From positions 1-64,000 of the forward strand of contig CBDCWQ010000021.1 in assembly GCA_965223435.1 (NCBI GenBank): DNA of 64,000 nt, written 5' to 3'. A program made the translations under genes and the position numbers. The notes below the pieces were generated by a model. That model ran no database searches and was not told where the DNA came from. It saw only the letters and a program-made list of their open reading frames with translations. Shown here one piece after another: positions 16,554-25,316 of this stretch. Every line of letters begins with the position of its first letter. Position 1 is the first letter of the stretch. The DNA comes from CBDCWQ01 sp965223435. Lineage in GTDB: Bacteria > Myxococcota > Kuafuiibacteriia > Kuafuiibacteriales > Kuafuiibacteriaceae.

Positions 16554-17777
16554 ATGAAAAAGTTACCCACAATTGTAAGCGCCGCGGTATTCGCCTCGAT
16601 CGGAACCGCTGGCTCCGCGCAGGACGAGACGCGTCTTGGTTTTCCCATCGGGGATAAATCGAGGATCCATACCAATATGGATTTGGGCGTAGCGTTTGAC
16701 TCAAATGCTGCACGAGCTTCAAGCGCGACTGAGATCTCTGACTGGCGTGGCCTCATCCGGCCAGGCGTGGAAGTAGAGGTCCCTGGTTCTTCAGTACAGT
16801 TCCAGCTCGGGGCTTACGCTTCGATCAACCAGTTCTTCCAAACGGGCAATCAGACCGCCTTCGACACCGAGGTCGGTGGCGACGGTGTCTTGTCGCTTCG
16901 TGTGGGCGGGCCCGACAGCCATGTTGCCTTTCGTGTCCATGACACGCTGGTCAGAACGCCGGCTTATGTTCCACGTCCGGGTTCAATTTCCTCTGACGAG
17001 CAGCGCTTGCTCAACTGGTTTAACCAGGGAACTGCAGCGTTTATCTTTCGTCCAGGGGGTGGCGCCTTTGAGCTCGAACTTGGCTACACCAACCAGCTCA
17101 ATTTTTCCGACGATCTCCCCGATTCGCAACAGCATGGTGGTTTGTTAGAGGCTCGGTGGAAGTTCCTACCGAAGACCGCATTTGTGTTTCACACGGATTT
17201 TTCCGTCTTTGACGCTTACAATGAGCAGGGTGATAACCGGACGCGCAAATCCAGCCCACTCAATGTGACTGTGGGGCTCGTCGGTCAGGTGACAAGACGG
17301 CTCAGCGCCAATGTTGCCGTGGGCTACGGTGATACGCTGACTTGGGATGGTGGCATCTTTTCTACGGAAGCCTCGGACAACACCCGAACGGTTGTTGGCC
17401 GCGCGGAGATCAAGTATGAGTTCCGGAGAAACGTTGCAGTGACGGCTGGTTACGAGCGAAGAACGCTGCCTGTCATTCAGCTGAACAACTACATCAGCGA
17501 CATGTTGATGATGAACGCGATGATCGGCATTTCCGACAAGCTTACCTTTGGTGCGCTTGCGACTTACGAGTTTAGGAGCTTTGGACTCGAGAATCGTGAC
17601 ACCCAAATACTGACGGGAGACGCGCGGTTCGATTATTGGTTTTTTGATTTCTTGAGTGCCGCTATCAACTATCGTGTTCAGAACCAAAGGTCGGATGGTA
17701 ATCTGGCAGCCAATTCACCGTTCCTTGAAGAGTTTACGCGGCACCAGCTTTTCTTCAATGTTGGTTTGCGTTACTGA
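16554..17777 (+). CDS. Outer-membrane beta-barrel protein of a polysaccharide locus
   Basis: 407 residues from ATG 16554. Signal peptide: MKKLPTIVSAAVFASIGTAG, cut after AGSA. The mature protein is made of alternating amphipathic strands (VQFQLGAYASINQFF, FELELGYTNQLNF, RLSANVAVGYGDTL, KLTFGALATYEFRSF) and ends HQLFFNVGLRY, an aromatic-terminated strand typical of BAM substrates. Barrels of this kind accompany Wza-type exporters in myxobacterial exopolysaccharide clusters, so I infer a role in polysaccharide passage across the outer membrane. An upstream in-frame ATG (16497) would overlap the preceding gene and was rejected. No Wza or Wzc homologue is in the window. Confidence 0.8.
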   Translation: MKKLPTIVSAAVFASIGTAGSAQDETRLGFPIGDKSRIHTNMDLGVAFDSNAARASSATEISDWRGLIRPGVEVEVPGSSVQFQLGAYASINQFFQTGNQTAFDTEVGGDGVLSLRVGGPDSHVAFRVHDTLVRTPAYVPRPGSISSDEQRLLNWFNQGTAAFIFRPGGGAFELELGYTNQLNFSDDLPDSQQHGGLLEARWKFLPKTAFVFHTDFSVFDAYNEQGDNRTRKSSPLNVTVGLVGQVTRRLSANVAVGYGDTLTWDGGIFSTEASDNTRTVVGRAEIKYEFRRNVAVTAGYERRTLPVIQLNNYISDMLMMNAMIGISDKLTFGALATYEFRSFGLENRDTQILTGDARFDYWFFDFLSAAINYRVQNQRSDGNLAANSPFLEEFTRHQLFFNVGLRY

Positions 17778-17804
17778 TCATTCTCTCGGTAAGAAACACC
17801 GCAT

Positions 17805-19019
17805 ATGCCGCGGGTTGCACGCATTCAAAGTCGTATCTGTGTGGGTGGACCATCCCTGCACAGCATCATCCTGAGCGAGGGCCTCTCGACGAAGCGCGGG
17901 TCCGCCTACGACACGACGCTTATCAGTGGTGCGCTTGAGCCCGGTGAGCGGTCGATGGAGCCTGCCGCCAAGGCGCGGGGCATCGACGTCGAAATCATTC
18001 CCGAGATGCGGAGGCCGGTTCGCCCTGCGCTCGATCTTCGTGCCGTGCAGCGCATGGTGAAGACGCTCCGTCGATTGCGGCCCGAGATCGTGCATACCCA
18101 CACCGCGAAAGCTGGGGCCGTAGGCCGAATGGCCGCACGTTTGGCTCGGGTTCCGATTCTCGTTCATACTTTTCATGGGCATGTGTTCGATGGTTATTTC
18201 AGTGCGCGTACCGTCAAGTCGTTTGTTCGTGTCGAACGTACTCTGGCTCGGCTGAGCGATTGCATTTTGGCCATCTCGGAGACCCAGCGACGAGAGCTCG
18301 TCGACAAGTATCGGATTGCGCCGGCGAAGAAAGTTCGGGTCATCCCGCTTGGGTTGGAACTGGAGCGTTTTCGAGAGGTTCGGCACGAATCGAACGGTTT
18401 TTTGCGGCGCACGTTGGGGCTTCGCGCCGGCCAGCCGATGGTCTTGGCTGTTGGACGGTTGGCTCCCATCAAACGATACGACCTTCTCATTGAGGCCTTT
18501 GGTCGGGTGTTGAGTGCGGTTCCAGATGCGCATCTGGTGATCGCCGGCGGCGGTGACTCAGAGGAGCGGCAGCGCTTAGAGAACCTGGCCAAAGCCAATG
18601 AGGATCGCATTCACTTCTTGGGGTGGTGTCAGAACCTCGAACGATTTTACAGTGAAGCGGACGTGTACGTGCTCAGCAGCGACAACGAAGGGACGCCCGT
18701 CGCGGTGATCGAAGCGCTCTCTGCTGGGGTGCCGGTTGTGGCCACGCGGGTTGGGGGCGTTGAAGATATCGTGGGCGACGATATGGGGCATCTCGTACCC
18801 CGCGGAGACGTCCGCGAGCTTAGCCTTGCGATCGACAATATCTTGAACACTGGGGGAGGCGTACCCGCTTTTCTCCGTGACCAGGTCGTCCGAAAGTTTT
18901 CGCATCGAAGGCTTCTTTCAGACATCGAAGCGCTTTACGACGAGCTGATGGACGCCAAGAGTACTTCGCCGCTCCTCACGTCTCATTTTGGCAAACATGC
19001 TGGGGCTTCATCGTGCTGA
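17805..19019 (+). CDS. GT4-family glycosyltransferase
   Basis: 404 residues with the GT-B fold. The N-terminal acceptor half carries ICVGGPSLHSIILSEGL and EIVHTHTAKAGAVGRMAAR; the C-terminal nucleotide-sugar half carries VLAVGRLAPIKRYDLLIEAF, the FLGW segment and the E-x7-E motif region SDNEGTPVAVIEALSAG. It would transfer a sugar from a nucleotide donor to an undecaprenyl-linked acceptor on the cytoplasmic face of the inner membrane. Its last codons overlap the GTG start of the WecA-type gene, so the two are tightly coupled. Donor sugar is not predictable from sequence alone. Confidence 0.9.
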   Translation: MPRVARIQSRICVGGPSLHSIILSEGLSTKRGSAYDTTLISGALEPGERSMEPAAKARGIDVEIIPEMRRPVRPALDLRAVQRMVKTLRRLRPEIVHTHTAKAGAVGRMAARLARVPILVHTFHGHVFDGYFSARTVKSFVRVERTLARLSDCILAISETQRRELVDKYRIAPAKKVRVIPLGLELERFREVRHESNGFLRRTLGLRAGQPMVLAVGRLAPIKRYDLLIEAFGRVLSAVPDAHLVIAGGGDSEERQRLENLAKANEDRIHFLGWCQNLERFYSEADVYVLSSDNEGTPVAVIEALSAGVPVVATRVGGVEDIVGDDMGHLVPRGDVRELSLAIDNILNTGGGVPAFLRDQVVRKFSHRRLLSDIEALYDELMDAKSTSPLLTSHFGKHAGASSC

Positions 19020-20581
19020 CGTATGCGATTGCGCTGGTCCTTGCGATTTGCGTCGCGGCCACGGCGACACCCCTGGTTGGGCGTTTCGCCCACCGCTACG
19101 AGTTGTTCGACCTGCCCACGAGCGCTCGGAAGATTCACAGTCGCGCGATTCCCAGAATCGGGGGCATCGCGGTGGCGATGGCTTTTTTCGCCCCTGTGCT
19201 GGGGCTTTGGGTTTACACGAATGATATCGCAGTCCTCCTGTATGAGGATGTAGGCCTGGTTGTGACCCTGTTGCTTGGGGCCGCGACCATTTTGGGCCTT
19301 GGCGTGTGGGATGACTTGAAGGGCGCAGGGGCACGGCTCAAGTTCACGATTCAGACCCTTGTTGCGGTGGGTATGTGGTTTGCGGGTTTCAGGATTGAAG
19401 TTCTCGGGAACCCCTTCGGAGAAGTATTTCAGCTCGGCATGCTGTCGCTTCCGGTGACCGCGCTTTGGATTGTGGGGGTGATCAATGCGCTGAACTTGAT
19501 CGACGGTCTGGACGGTTTGGCTTCGGGTCTTGCTCTGTTCGCGTCGGTGGTTCTTTTTGTGGTCGCTTTTGTCGACAACGCGGTGCTGCTTTGTCTCTTC
19601 AGCGCCGCCTTGGCGGGTGCTTTGGTTGGCTTTCTATTTTTCAACTTCAACCCGGCGCGTATTTTTTTGGGTGACTCCGGGTCGATGTTTATCGGCTTTG
19701 TGCTGGCGGTCATATCGATATGGACTCAGCGCAAGTCGGCGACGGCAGTGGCCCTCTTGATTCCGATTATGGCCCTCGGCGTACCCCTCCTCGATACCCT
19801 CCTTTGCATTGTGCGGCGGGTTGTTCGCCGACAGAACCCGTTTGTCGCCGACCGAGAACACGTTCATCATCGGCTTTTGGCTTTGGGGCTTTCTCATCGG
19901 TCGGCGGTGTACACGCTGTACGCGCTGAGTTTGGTGTTTGCTTTGGGGGGCCTGGCCTTGCTCGACAACGACACCACGCGGCGCACCATTGCCCTGTCGA
20001 CGGTCGTGGGGGCCGCGGTCCTGATGCTCAGGCGGACGGGGGTGTTTACAGTTCCAGGGGTTTTTGCGTCTTCGCGGACAACGCCCCGCGGGCAAGATGA
20101 AGTTCGCAAGGTCGCTCGTGCCATTCGTGGAGCTCGGAACGTGGAGCAGGCCTGGCGATCTCTTGTCGAAATTCTGCCCCAACTGAGTCTGCGGGTGGGG
20201 AGGCTTGTGTCGGTTGACCCGGGCGACGGAGACTCGAGTCGTCGTTCGCTCGAATGGGTGGACTCCAGGGAGTTTGGCCAGGGGTCAGCGAAGGCTTTAG
20301 AGCCCGAACTCCAGGAGGAAGACATGCTCCGCCTTCCTCTTGAGGAGGGGGGTGAGCGTTTTGGTGAGCTTCAGCTGTGGCATGCAAAAGATGCCTCGGA
20401 CCAGGCGCGCCGTGATCGACAGCCTCAGCTTGAACGGCTCCAGGACGCGCTGATCGATTTTTGTGTCGTTCGCCGGGAGGCGGTCCGTCGTGAGGAGCCC
20501 GCGATACCTCGGGCGCATGTCGTGGTGGCGCCGGCCTTTGAGGGGGATCCGCGGGGTGGCCTTCCGGCGCCACCTCTTTGA
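19013..20581 (+). CDS. WecA/MraY-type polyprenyl-phosphate glycosyl-1-phosphate transferase with C-terminal cytoplasmic extension
   Basis: 522 residues from GTG 19013. The first 340 residues are a multi-pass PNPT enzyme: DLPTSARKIHSRAIPRIGGI, LGVWDDLKGAGARLKF, the Asp-rich INALNLIDGLDGLASGL, FNFNPARIFLGDSGS and the His motif ADREHVHHRLLALGLSH. It starts repeat-unit synthesis by moving sugar-1-phosphate from UDP-sugar to undecaprenyl phosphate. Residues about 350-522 form a hydrophilic extension not found in standard WecA, with a GAF-like pattern (VEQAWRSLVEILPQLSLRVG, RLPLEEGGERFGELQLW), possibly regulatory. It overlaps the GT4 gene and precedes the polymerase by about 48 bases. Confidence 0.9.
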   Translation: MLTYAIALVLAICVAATATPLVGRFAHRYELFDLPTSARKIHSRAIPRIGGIAVAMAFFAPVLGLWVYTNDIAVLLYEDVGLVVTLLLGAATILGLGVWDDLKGAGARLKFTIQTLVAVGMWFAGFRIEVLGNPFGEVFQLGMLSLPVTALWIVGVINALNLIDGLDGLASGLALFASVVLFVVAFVDNAVLLCLFSAALAGALVGFLFFNFNPARIFLGDSGSMFIGFVLAVISIWTQRKSATAVALLIPIMALGVPLLDTLLCIVRRVVRRQNPFVADREHVHHRLLALGLSHRSAVYTLYALSLVFALGGLALLDNDTTRRTIALSTVVGAAVLMLRRTGVFTVPGVFASSRTTPRGQDEVRKVARAIRGARNVEQAWRSLVEILPQLSLRVGRLVSVDPGDGDSSRRSLEWVDSREFGQGSAKALEPELQEEDMLRLPLEEGGERFGELQLWHAKDASDQARRDRQPQLERLQDALIDFCVVRREAVRREEPAIPRAHVVVAPAFEGDPRGGLPAPPL

Positions 20582-20629
20582 AGGCGCCAAGTCTTTTATC
20601 ACCGCCGCCCGATCTGCTAAGGCCGAGGC

Positions 20630-23134
20630 ATGTGGGCTCGGCTAGCGGATTCTACGCTCCTGTTGTGTCTCGTTTTTGGCGTCCTTGCGTCTGGCGCTTG
20701 GCGTTTGGATTTCCTGCCCGTTTTGAGCTTGGCGGTCGCCATGGCCTACCTCTTTGCGATGCTGGCTATTCGAGCGGAAGGAAGGCCTGTACGGGTTCCG
20801 GCTTTGGTTGTGGGGCTCCTGCTGTTGGCGTCCTTGACGGCGCTTCAAGCACTGCCGGTTGATTTGAGCGTACTTTCCGTTCTTTCCCCTGAGGCTTACG
20901 ATCTGCGGAAATTTTCCGCGCCTCAATTGGCACGGGGGTTTGTGAGTTACGAAACGGGGTCTACGCTGCAGGAAGTTGCGAAGCTGTTGACCTATGCCCT
21001 GATGGCGCAAACCGCGTACGAGCGAGTGCGTTCGAGGGGGCGTTTCGACCAGATCGCAGGTGCGGTGGCGGTTGTGGCGGTTTTGAGCCTGTGTGTGGGT
21101 GTTCTTCATCGATTGCTTGGCTTGGATAGGCTCTACGGATTTGTTGAGCTAAGGGTCCCCGCATCTTCTTTGCTGACAACCATGGTGAATCCAAACCATG
21201 CGGCGGGAGTTATGGTTTTGGGCACTCTTTGTGCTGCGGGCCTTGCGGTGGAGGTCGGCGCGTCGAGGGCCCGATTTTGGTGGTTCTCGATAGCGGCTCT
21301 TTGCGGGGTTGTGTCGATGCTCAGTTACTCTCGGGGTGGGCTGGTTGCGTTGCTTCTCGGCCTGGGCCTGTTTGGGGTTTTGATGTTGTGGCGACGAAGA
21401 GGCCGCCGAAGAGTAAGGGGTCTGTCGGCGAGTGGGGGGCTTTTGGCGGCCGGACTTGCACCGATTTTCTTAGGTTTTACGTTGCCGGGTGAGGAGCTGC
21501 TCAAGGATCTGAGTTCTGGCGCTCGTGTGGCTGGCTTGTCCGAAAAACTGGCGGCAGTCCAAGATACGATTCCGCTCCTGCAGGATCACCCGTGGCTGGG
21601 TATAGGCCGCGGTGCGTTTGGTTCGGTCTACCCGCGATACCGGACTTCATCGCTTCAGGTGATATTCGTCTACCCCGAGAACTTGGTGGCCCAGTACTTG
21701 GCTGAATGGGGGGTGTTGCTCGGATCGGTCGCGCTGCTTGCACTGACTTTTGTGCTGGCGGTGCGTCTTTTGAGGGGCCGAGCACCCTCGGTCATCGGAG
21801 CGGTCTCGGGTGCGACGGCCCTCGTTGTTCAGAATCTGGTCGATTTCAGTCTAGAAATGCCGGGCGTAGCCCTCTTGTTGGCGGCGGTTCTTGGCGGTGC
21901 GGGTTTTGAGTTTGCCCGAAGTCGGAAGCTGAAGGTGGACCGTCCGTTTGGTTTTGTTGCGTTGACGGCTGCTCCGATGGTGGCCCTGTCGGGGGTCCTT
22001 TTGCTCGCCTGGAACGCGGGCGACCCGTTTTTCGACCAGAAGCGTCTGGAGCGTTTGGCGATGGAAGCGTCCTCCGCACCCGGTGTCTCTCATTTGCAAG
22101 AGGCGAAGCAAATCGCCGGGATGCATCCCGCCAACGGGTACATGGCCAGTTTGGTCTCCCGAGTCGCCGAGCTTGAGGTCCCCCAGGACCTGGGAGACGC
22201 CCTTTCGTGGGCCAACCGCGCCCTCTACTTGTCGCCTCGCTATGCCGATGCGCATTCGCTGACCGGCCGACTGCTGATCAAACTCGGGTATCGAGATCAG
22301 GGCTTTTCGGAGTTTAGGCGCGCATGGGCTCTGGCCGCGGGCGGGGTGGACCGGGTGATTCGTGAAGTGGTTTACTTGGCTCGCTCGGAAGCTGAGCTCC
22401 ACGTGTCTGTACCCCGTCGAGATCTGGCCTTTGGTGTACCGGATGAGGTTCAACTGTCGCGCATGATTCGCATGTTGCCGGGACTCGGCAAGGCGGAATG
22501 GGCGATAAAGCTGTTGCCGGAGCTTGGGTCCTTGTCTTCGGCCACATCGGAGGGGGCATCGGCTATCGCGCACAGCGCCGCGAGTCTGGGGCAGTTTGAA
22601 TATGCGATGGCCGCAGCTCAGCTCGTTCCTGAAAACTCAGCTCAGGGGCCTCAGGCGCGTCTACTGCGGGCTGAGCTCTTGTTCCAGCAGGGCTCGATCG
22701 AAGAGGCTCGAAAAGCACTGGATGCCCTCATCAACAACCTTCCCAAAGACATGCACTTGGTGCCCCATCTCAAGGCCCGACTCAAAGTCGCCCTGGGCAC
22801 TCAGGAGCTCGCGTTGGCTCGAGAGCTGGTTCACGAGATTGGGCGGTTGGTTCCTCCGACAAGACGGAATCAGGCGGAGCTTTTGAAGCTGGAAGCGGAT
22901 GTGGAGCATCAAGCGGGTAATTTGGTCTTGGCCGGAGGCTTTTTGGACCGGGCGGTGCGATTGGAGCCCGGCAATCTCGGACTGCGGCTTCAGCGGGCTG
23001 AGGTTCTTCGGAGCATTGGTCGCTCGAGTGAAGCCCAAAGCGATTTGGAGTTTGTCCTTCGTCGTCGCCCCGAAGACGTGGCGGTCAAAAAGATGCTCGG
23101 ACGCATCCGAGCCTCCGCGAGTCCCTCACCCTAG
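20630..23134 (+). CDS. Wzy-type O-antigen polymerase/ligase fused to TPR repeats
   Basis: 834 residues. The N-terminal ~450 residues contain about 10-12 membrane helices with the Wzy_C/WaaL pattern: the loop VNPNHAAGVMVLGTL, SMLSYSRGGLVALLLGL, and the periplasmic-loop motif LQDHPWLGIGRGAFGSVYPRY. From about 470 to the end are TPR-like helical repeats (DALSWANRALYLSPRYADAH, LLRAELLFQQGSIEEARKAL). Such proteins polymerise or ligate undecaprenyl-linked glycans on the periplasmic face; the TPR tail would then be periplasmic and bind a partner. It is the last gene of the plus-strand polysaccharide unit. A terminator region separates it from the convergent GT-C-like gene. Confidence 0.85.
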   Translation: MWARLADSTLLLCLVFGVLASGAWRLDFLPVLSLAVAMAYLFAMLAIRAEGRPVRVPALVVGLLLLASLTALQALPVDLSVLSVLSPEAYDLRKFSAPQLARGFVSYETGSTLQEVAKLLTYALMAQTAYERVRSRGRFDQIAGAVAVVAVLSLCVGVLHRLLGLDRLYGFVELRVPASSLLTTMVNPNHAAGVMVLGTLCAAGLAVEVGASRARFWWFSIAALCGVVSMLSYSRGGLVALLLGLGLFGVLMLWRRRGRRRVRGLSASGGLLAAGLAPIFLGFTLPGEELLKDLSSGARVAGLSEKLAAVQDTIPLLQDHPWLGIGRGAFGSVYPRYRTSSLQVIFVYPENLVAQYLAEWGVLLGSVALLALTFVLAVRLLRGRAPSVIGAVSGATALVVQNLVDFSLEMPGVALLLAAVLGGAGFEFARSRKLKVDRPFGFVALTAAPMVALSGVLLLAWNAGDPFFDQKRLERLAMEASSAPGVSHLQEAKQIAGMHPANGYMASLVSRVAELEVPQDLGDALSWANRALYLSPRYADAHSLTGRLLIKLGYRDQGFSEFRRAWALAAGGVDRVIREVVYLARSEAELHVSVPRRDLAFGVPDEVQLSRMIRMLPGLGKAEWAIKLLPELGSLSSATSEGASAIAHSAASLGQFEYAMAAAQLVPENSAQGPQARLLRAELLFQQGSIEEARKALDALINNLPKDMHLVPHLKARLKVALGTQELALARELVHEIGRLVPPTRRNQAELLKLEADVEHQAGNLVLAGGFLDRAVRLEPGNLGLRLQRAEVLRSIGRSSEAQSDLEFVLRRRPEDVAVKKMLGRIRASASPSP

Positions 23135-23140
23135 CACCTA

Positions 23141-23235
23141 GCGGGGCGCGCCCCGCAAACGTTTTGGTCTAGGTGATGAAACGCGTAACACGGCTACAGG
23201 TGCGTGTGCACGATCTCATGAGGCTTTTCATCACC
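23141..23235. terminator. Terminator region between convergent polymerase and GT-C-like genes
   Basis: A perfect 16-base palindrome GCGGGGCGCGCCCCGC (23141-23156) is followed by a larger inverted repeat with 10-base arms, GGTGATGAAA (23172-23181) and TTTCATCACC (23226-23235), and an inner GTGC-GTGT-GCAC hairpin. There is no long T-run. Position between two gene ends supports a bidirectional stop, but the mechanism is inferred. Confidence 0.45.
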
Positions 23236-23249
23236 ACCGAAAACCGATG

Positions 23250-24647
23250 TTAAGTGTTTGAGGCTCCGGCGGTTTGCAGGGGTTCCGTGCTGCGAAGGGA
23301 GGAGCGCGTTGGGACTCCGCTGGTTTTTGGCCTGAGGAAGCCGTCGGCGGCCGCAAACACAAAGAAGACCATCAGGACCTGGGCTCGGTGGCGGTAGGCG
23401 GTCCCCTCGTTCCCTGAGACCAGAGCGTAGGCCACAGTCAGGGAAGTCATCACGAAAAACGGGAGGGCGGTCTCCGTGAACCGGCGGGAGAGTTGCGTCC
23501 ACATCCCCCGGCAAGAGCGCATGAAGATCACGTACCACGCTAGGGTTTCAGGAAGGGTGAGCGCTTGAAGCCAGCTTCGGATGTTCCAGGGAAAAGGAGA
23601 CATCAAGAAGCGCATGAGCCCTTCCGGAAGATAGAGAAGCGCTCCACTGAGGGTTCGAGTGTCGGCATCAGCCCCGTAGGCCGAACCACCATGCGCCAGC
23701 GCGGTGCGGAGGTAGTGAATTTGCTCGAGGCTCCGGTTCGAGAACAGATCTGTCGATAGCCAAGGATTCTCGCCGAGGGACCGGATGACCACCCCAAAGG
23801 CGCCCAACCCAAGGATTGCGTACGGCAATTGTTTGGGTTTGATGGCGAGGTAAGAGATCGCGAGCCCGATGAGAATGAAGGGCACCAAGTACGCTCGGAT
23901 GTAGAGCATGCCGAATGTTGAGGCCAAAATCGTCAGAACGGACGGCAAGCTGAATCCATTTCGGAGCTTTTGGCCGCATAAGAGGACCAGGGACAGCGCG
24001 AGGAGGCTCCAGCTTTCGCGAATGTTCATGCTGGTCCACAGGACCATCGATGGGAAGAACCCCATGAGGAGGAAGGCAGCACGCGAGGTCTGGGGCCCGT
24101 AAAGGAGGTGTGCCAGGCGGGCAACATTCCAGGAAGCCCAGGCGCCTACGAAGCAATTCACAAAGCTTAGGGTGAATCGGGATTCTCCAAATGCGTAGTG
24201 CGCGTATGCGTTCAGGTTGTGGTAAAGCGGCATGCCCTGGCTGGTCATCCATAGGACCAGGTCGACGCCAGGATTGTTCCAAGACCGGACGATGGCTTCG
24301 CCCGCTTTTTCGTAGCTGTTGGCGTCGGGCGCAAACGACAGGTACAAATCGGTCGCGTTCACCAGAACGGCCACCGCGAGGCGCACGACGATGGCTCCGA
24401 TGACCAGGATCTTGAGGTCGGGCGGTGGTGCCTCGGATTCAGACTCGTGTGTTTGCACCACTGTAGTCACCGACGGAGCATCAATGCGGTAACTCAACCC
24501 GCGGGCGACGATGACCAAGCTCCCAAGGCCTAAGAGGGTCAGTGCCGCGATGCCGGCCACGATGGGGCCGGCCAGTGCACTCAGGACCGCTGCCGCCCCA
24601 ATGAGCACCACGGCAACGATGTTGGATTCTGCGGCTCGAAAACTCAC
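23250..24647 (-). CDS. Multi-pass membrane protein, GT-C (ArnT/PMT-like) glycosyltransferase candidate
   Basis: 465 residues from GTG 24647, preceded by a fair ribosome site (GAGGTAC). About 10-12 hydrophobic segments are visible. The first periplasmic loop has LYLSFAPDANSYEKAGEAIV, with an acidic residue placed as in GT-C enzymes, followed by NAYAHYAFGESRFTLSFVN. GT-C enzymes use polyprenyl-phosphate-linked sugars outside the inner membrane; a Wzy-like polymerase is the alternative. It lies downstream of the RiPP-like precursor on the same strand, with a structured 265-base spacer, and convergent with the Wzy-TPR gene, so its membership (polysaccharide or peptide locus) is open. Confidence 0.65.
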   Translation of the reverse strand: MSFRAAESNIVAVVLIGAAAVLSALAGPIVAGIAALTLLGLGSLVIVARGLSYRIDAPSVTTVVQTHESESEAPPPDLKILVIGAIVVRLAVAVLVNATDLYLSFAPDANSYEKAGEAIVRSWNNPGVDLVLWMTSQGMPLYHNLNAYAHYAFGESRFTLSFVNCFVGAWASWNVARLAHLLYGPQTSRAAFLLMGFFPSMVLWTSMNIRESWSLLALSLVLLCGQKLRNGFSLPSVLTILASTFGMLYIRAYLVPFILIGLAISYLAIKPKQLPYAILGLGAFGVVIRSLGENPWLSTDLFSNRSLEQIHYLRTALAHGGSAYGADADTRTLSGALLYLPEGLMRFLMSPFPWNIRSWLQALTLPETLAWYVIFMRSCRGMWTQLSRRFTETALPFFVMTSLTVAYALVSGNEGTAYRHRAQVLMVFFVFAAADGFLRPKTSGVPTRSSLRSTEPLQTAGASNT

Positions 24648-24693
24648 GAGTACCTCATGGATGCGCGACGCTCTGGCTACCCGCCACGCCCCC

Positions 24694-24794
24694 AGCGCTC
24701 ACCGGTGACACGTGAGCGCTCTTTTCTGCAAGCATCCCGCGAATCAGGTTCGCGGTGCCATCAGTGCTACCCCTGTAGGGAGCCTCTCAGGCTC
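24694..24794. repeat. Cluster of inverted repeats between RiPP precursor and GT-C-like gene
   Basis: Three hairpins sit within about 100 bases: AGCGCTCAC/GTGAGCGCT (24694-24720, 9-bp stem, 9-base loop, followed on the plus strand by CTTTTCT), CCGCGAA/TTCGCGG (24737-24755, 7-bp stem), and GAGCC/GGCTC (24780-24794) beside CCC-TGTA-GGG. On the minus strand they lie 3' of the precursor gene, where they could limit read-through into the next gene or stabilise a short precursor mRNA. Confidence 0.5.
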
Positions 24795-24912
24795 TGAGCC
24801 GGTTGTCAGACGGTGGCCAGACGATCTACCCATGCTCGGCCGACGCATCGCCCGTGCGCAGGCCAATGCGAGGGTGGCACCGAGGAGAAGGCAGGCCCAG
24901 CGACAGACGTCT

Positions 24913-25098
24913 CTAGGGCATCGGAGTGGGGACGTCCGGCGTGGCGCCGCTTTTACCGAGAACGTCGCGCAGGCTGCCGAGGGTCGAGAGGACCGGGGCT
25001 TCGTATGTGGGCTGGGTGCCGGAGACGAGGTCTGCACCATCGTGGGACTGGAGGGTTGGGCTCTCTGAATTGTAAGCAGGGTCTTTTATGTTTCTCAC
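24913..25098 (-). CDS. Lasso-type RiPP precursor peptide (leader with YxxPxL motif)
   Basis: 61 residues from GTG 25098. Residues 31-44 (TYEAPVLSTLGSLR) contain Y32-x2-P35-x-L37-x3-G41, the signature by which PqqD/B1-type recognition elements bind lasso-type leaders. The C-terminus reads LGKSGATPDVPTPMP. If cleavage occurs before G48, G48 to D55 spans eight residues, the right size for a macrolactam ring, with a six-residue tail; the usual Thr at the penultimate leader position is, however, Val. Three PqqD/B2/kinase genes for such peptides follow on the right. The divergent start of the PqqD-kinase gene is 218 bases away. A general leader-containing RiPP of another ring type is possible. Confidence 0.65.
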   Translation of the reverse strand: MRNIKDPAYNSESPTLQSHDGADLVSGTQPTYEAPVLSTLGSLRDVLGKSGATPDVPTPMP

Positions 25099-25316
25099 GG
25101 AGCTTCTCTCTTCGCCGAACGCTTTTTCAGGCAGTTGCCCGAGCCGACGGCTGCAAGTTGCTACAACAGGAGGAACAGAAACTCAATTTCGAACCGGCAT
25201 TTTTTGGGAATTGTTCAAAAAACCTGTGGTGTGGCTCGTCCGAGACCGCGGATGTTTTGTGCGTGTGACCTCAAGAGTGTGCGAAAAGGATCGTATTCCG
25301 TCAAAGTCGAAATGTT

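Noticed and set aside
24735..24800. Thi-box (TPP riboswitch) on the minus strand
   Set aside because: CTGAGA and GAACCTGAT occur, but the required GGGGTGC element is on the wrong side and the distal stem does not form; the words are explained by local hairpins.
24744..24900. Frameshifted exosortase-type tail after the RiPP precursor
   Set aside because: A different frame encodes a hydrophobic stretch followed by RR after the VPTPMP end, but reaching it would need a frameshift at a stop codon with no slippery site visible.
24813..25268. Plus-strand ORF across the RiPP precursor
   Set aside because: Arg/Gly/Ala-rich composition typical of an antisense shadow; the minus-strand frame has the leader motif.
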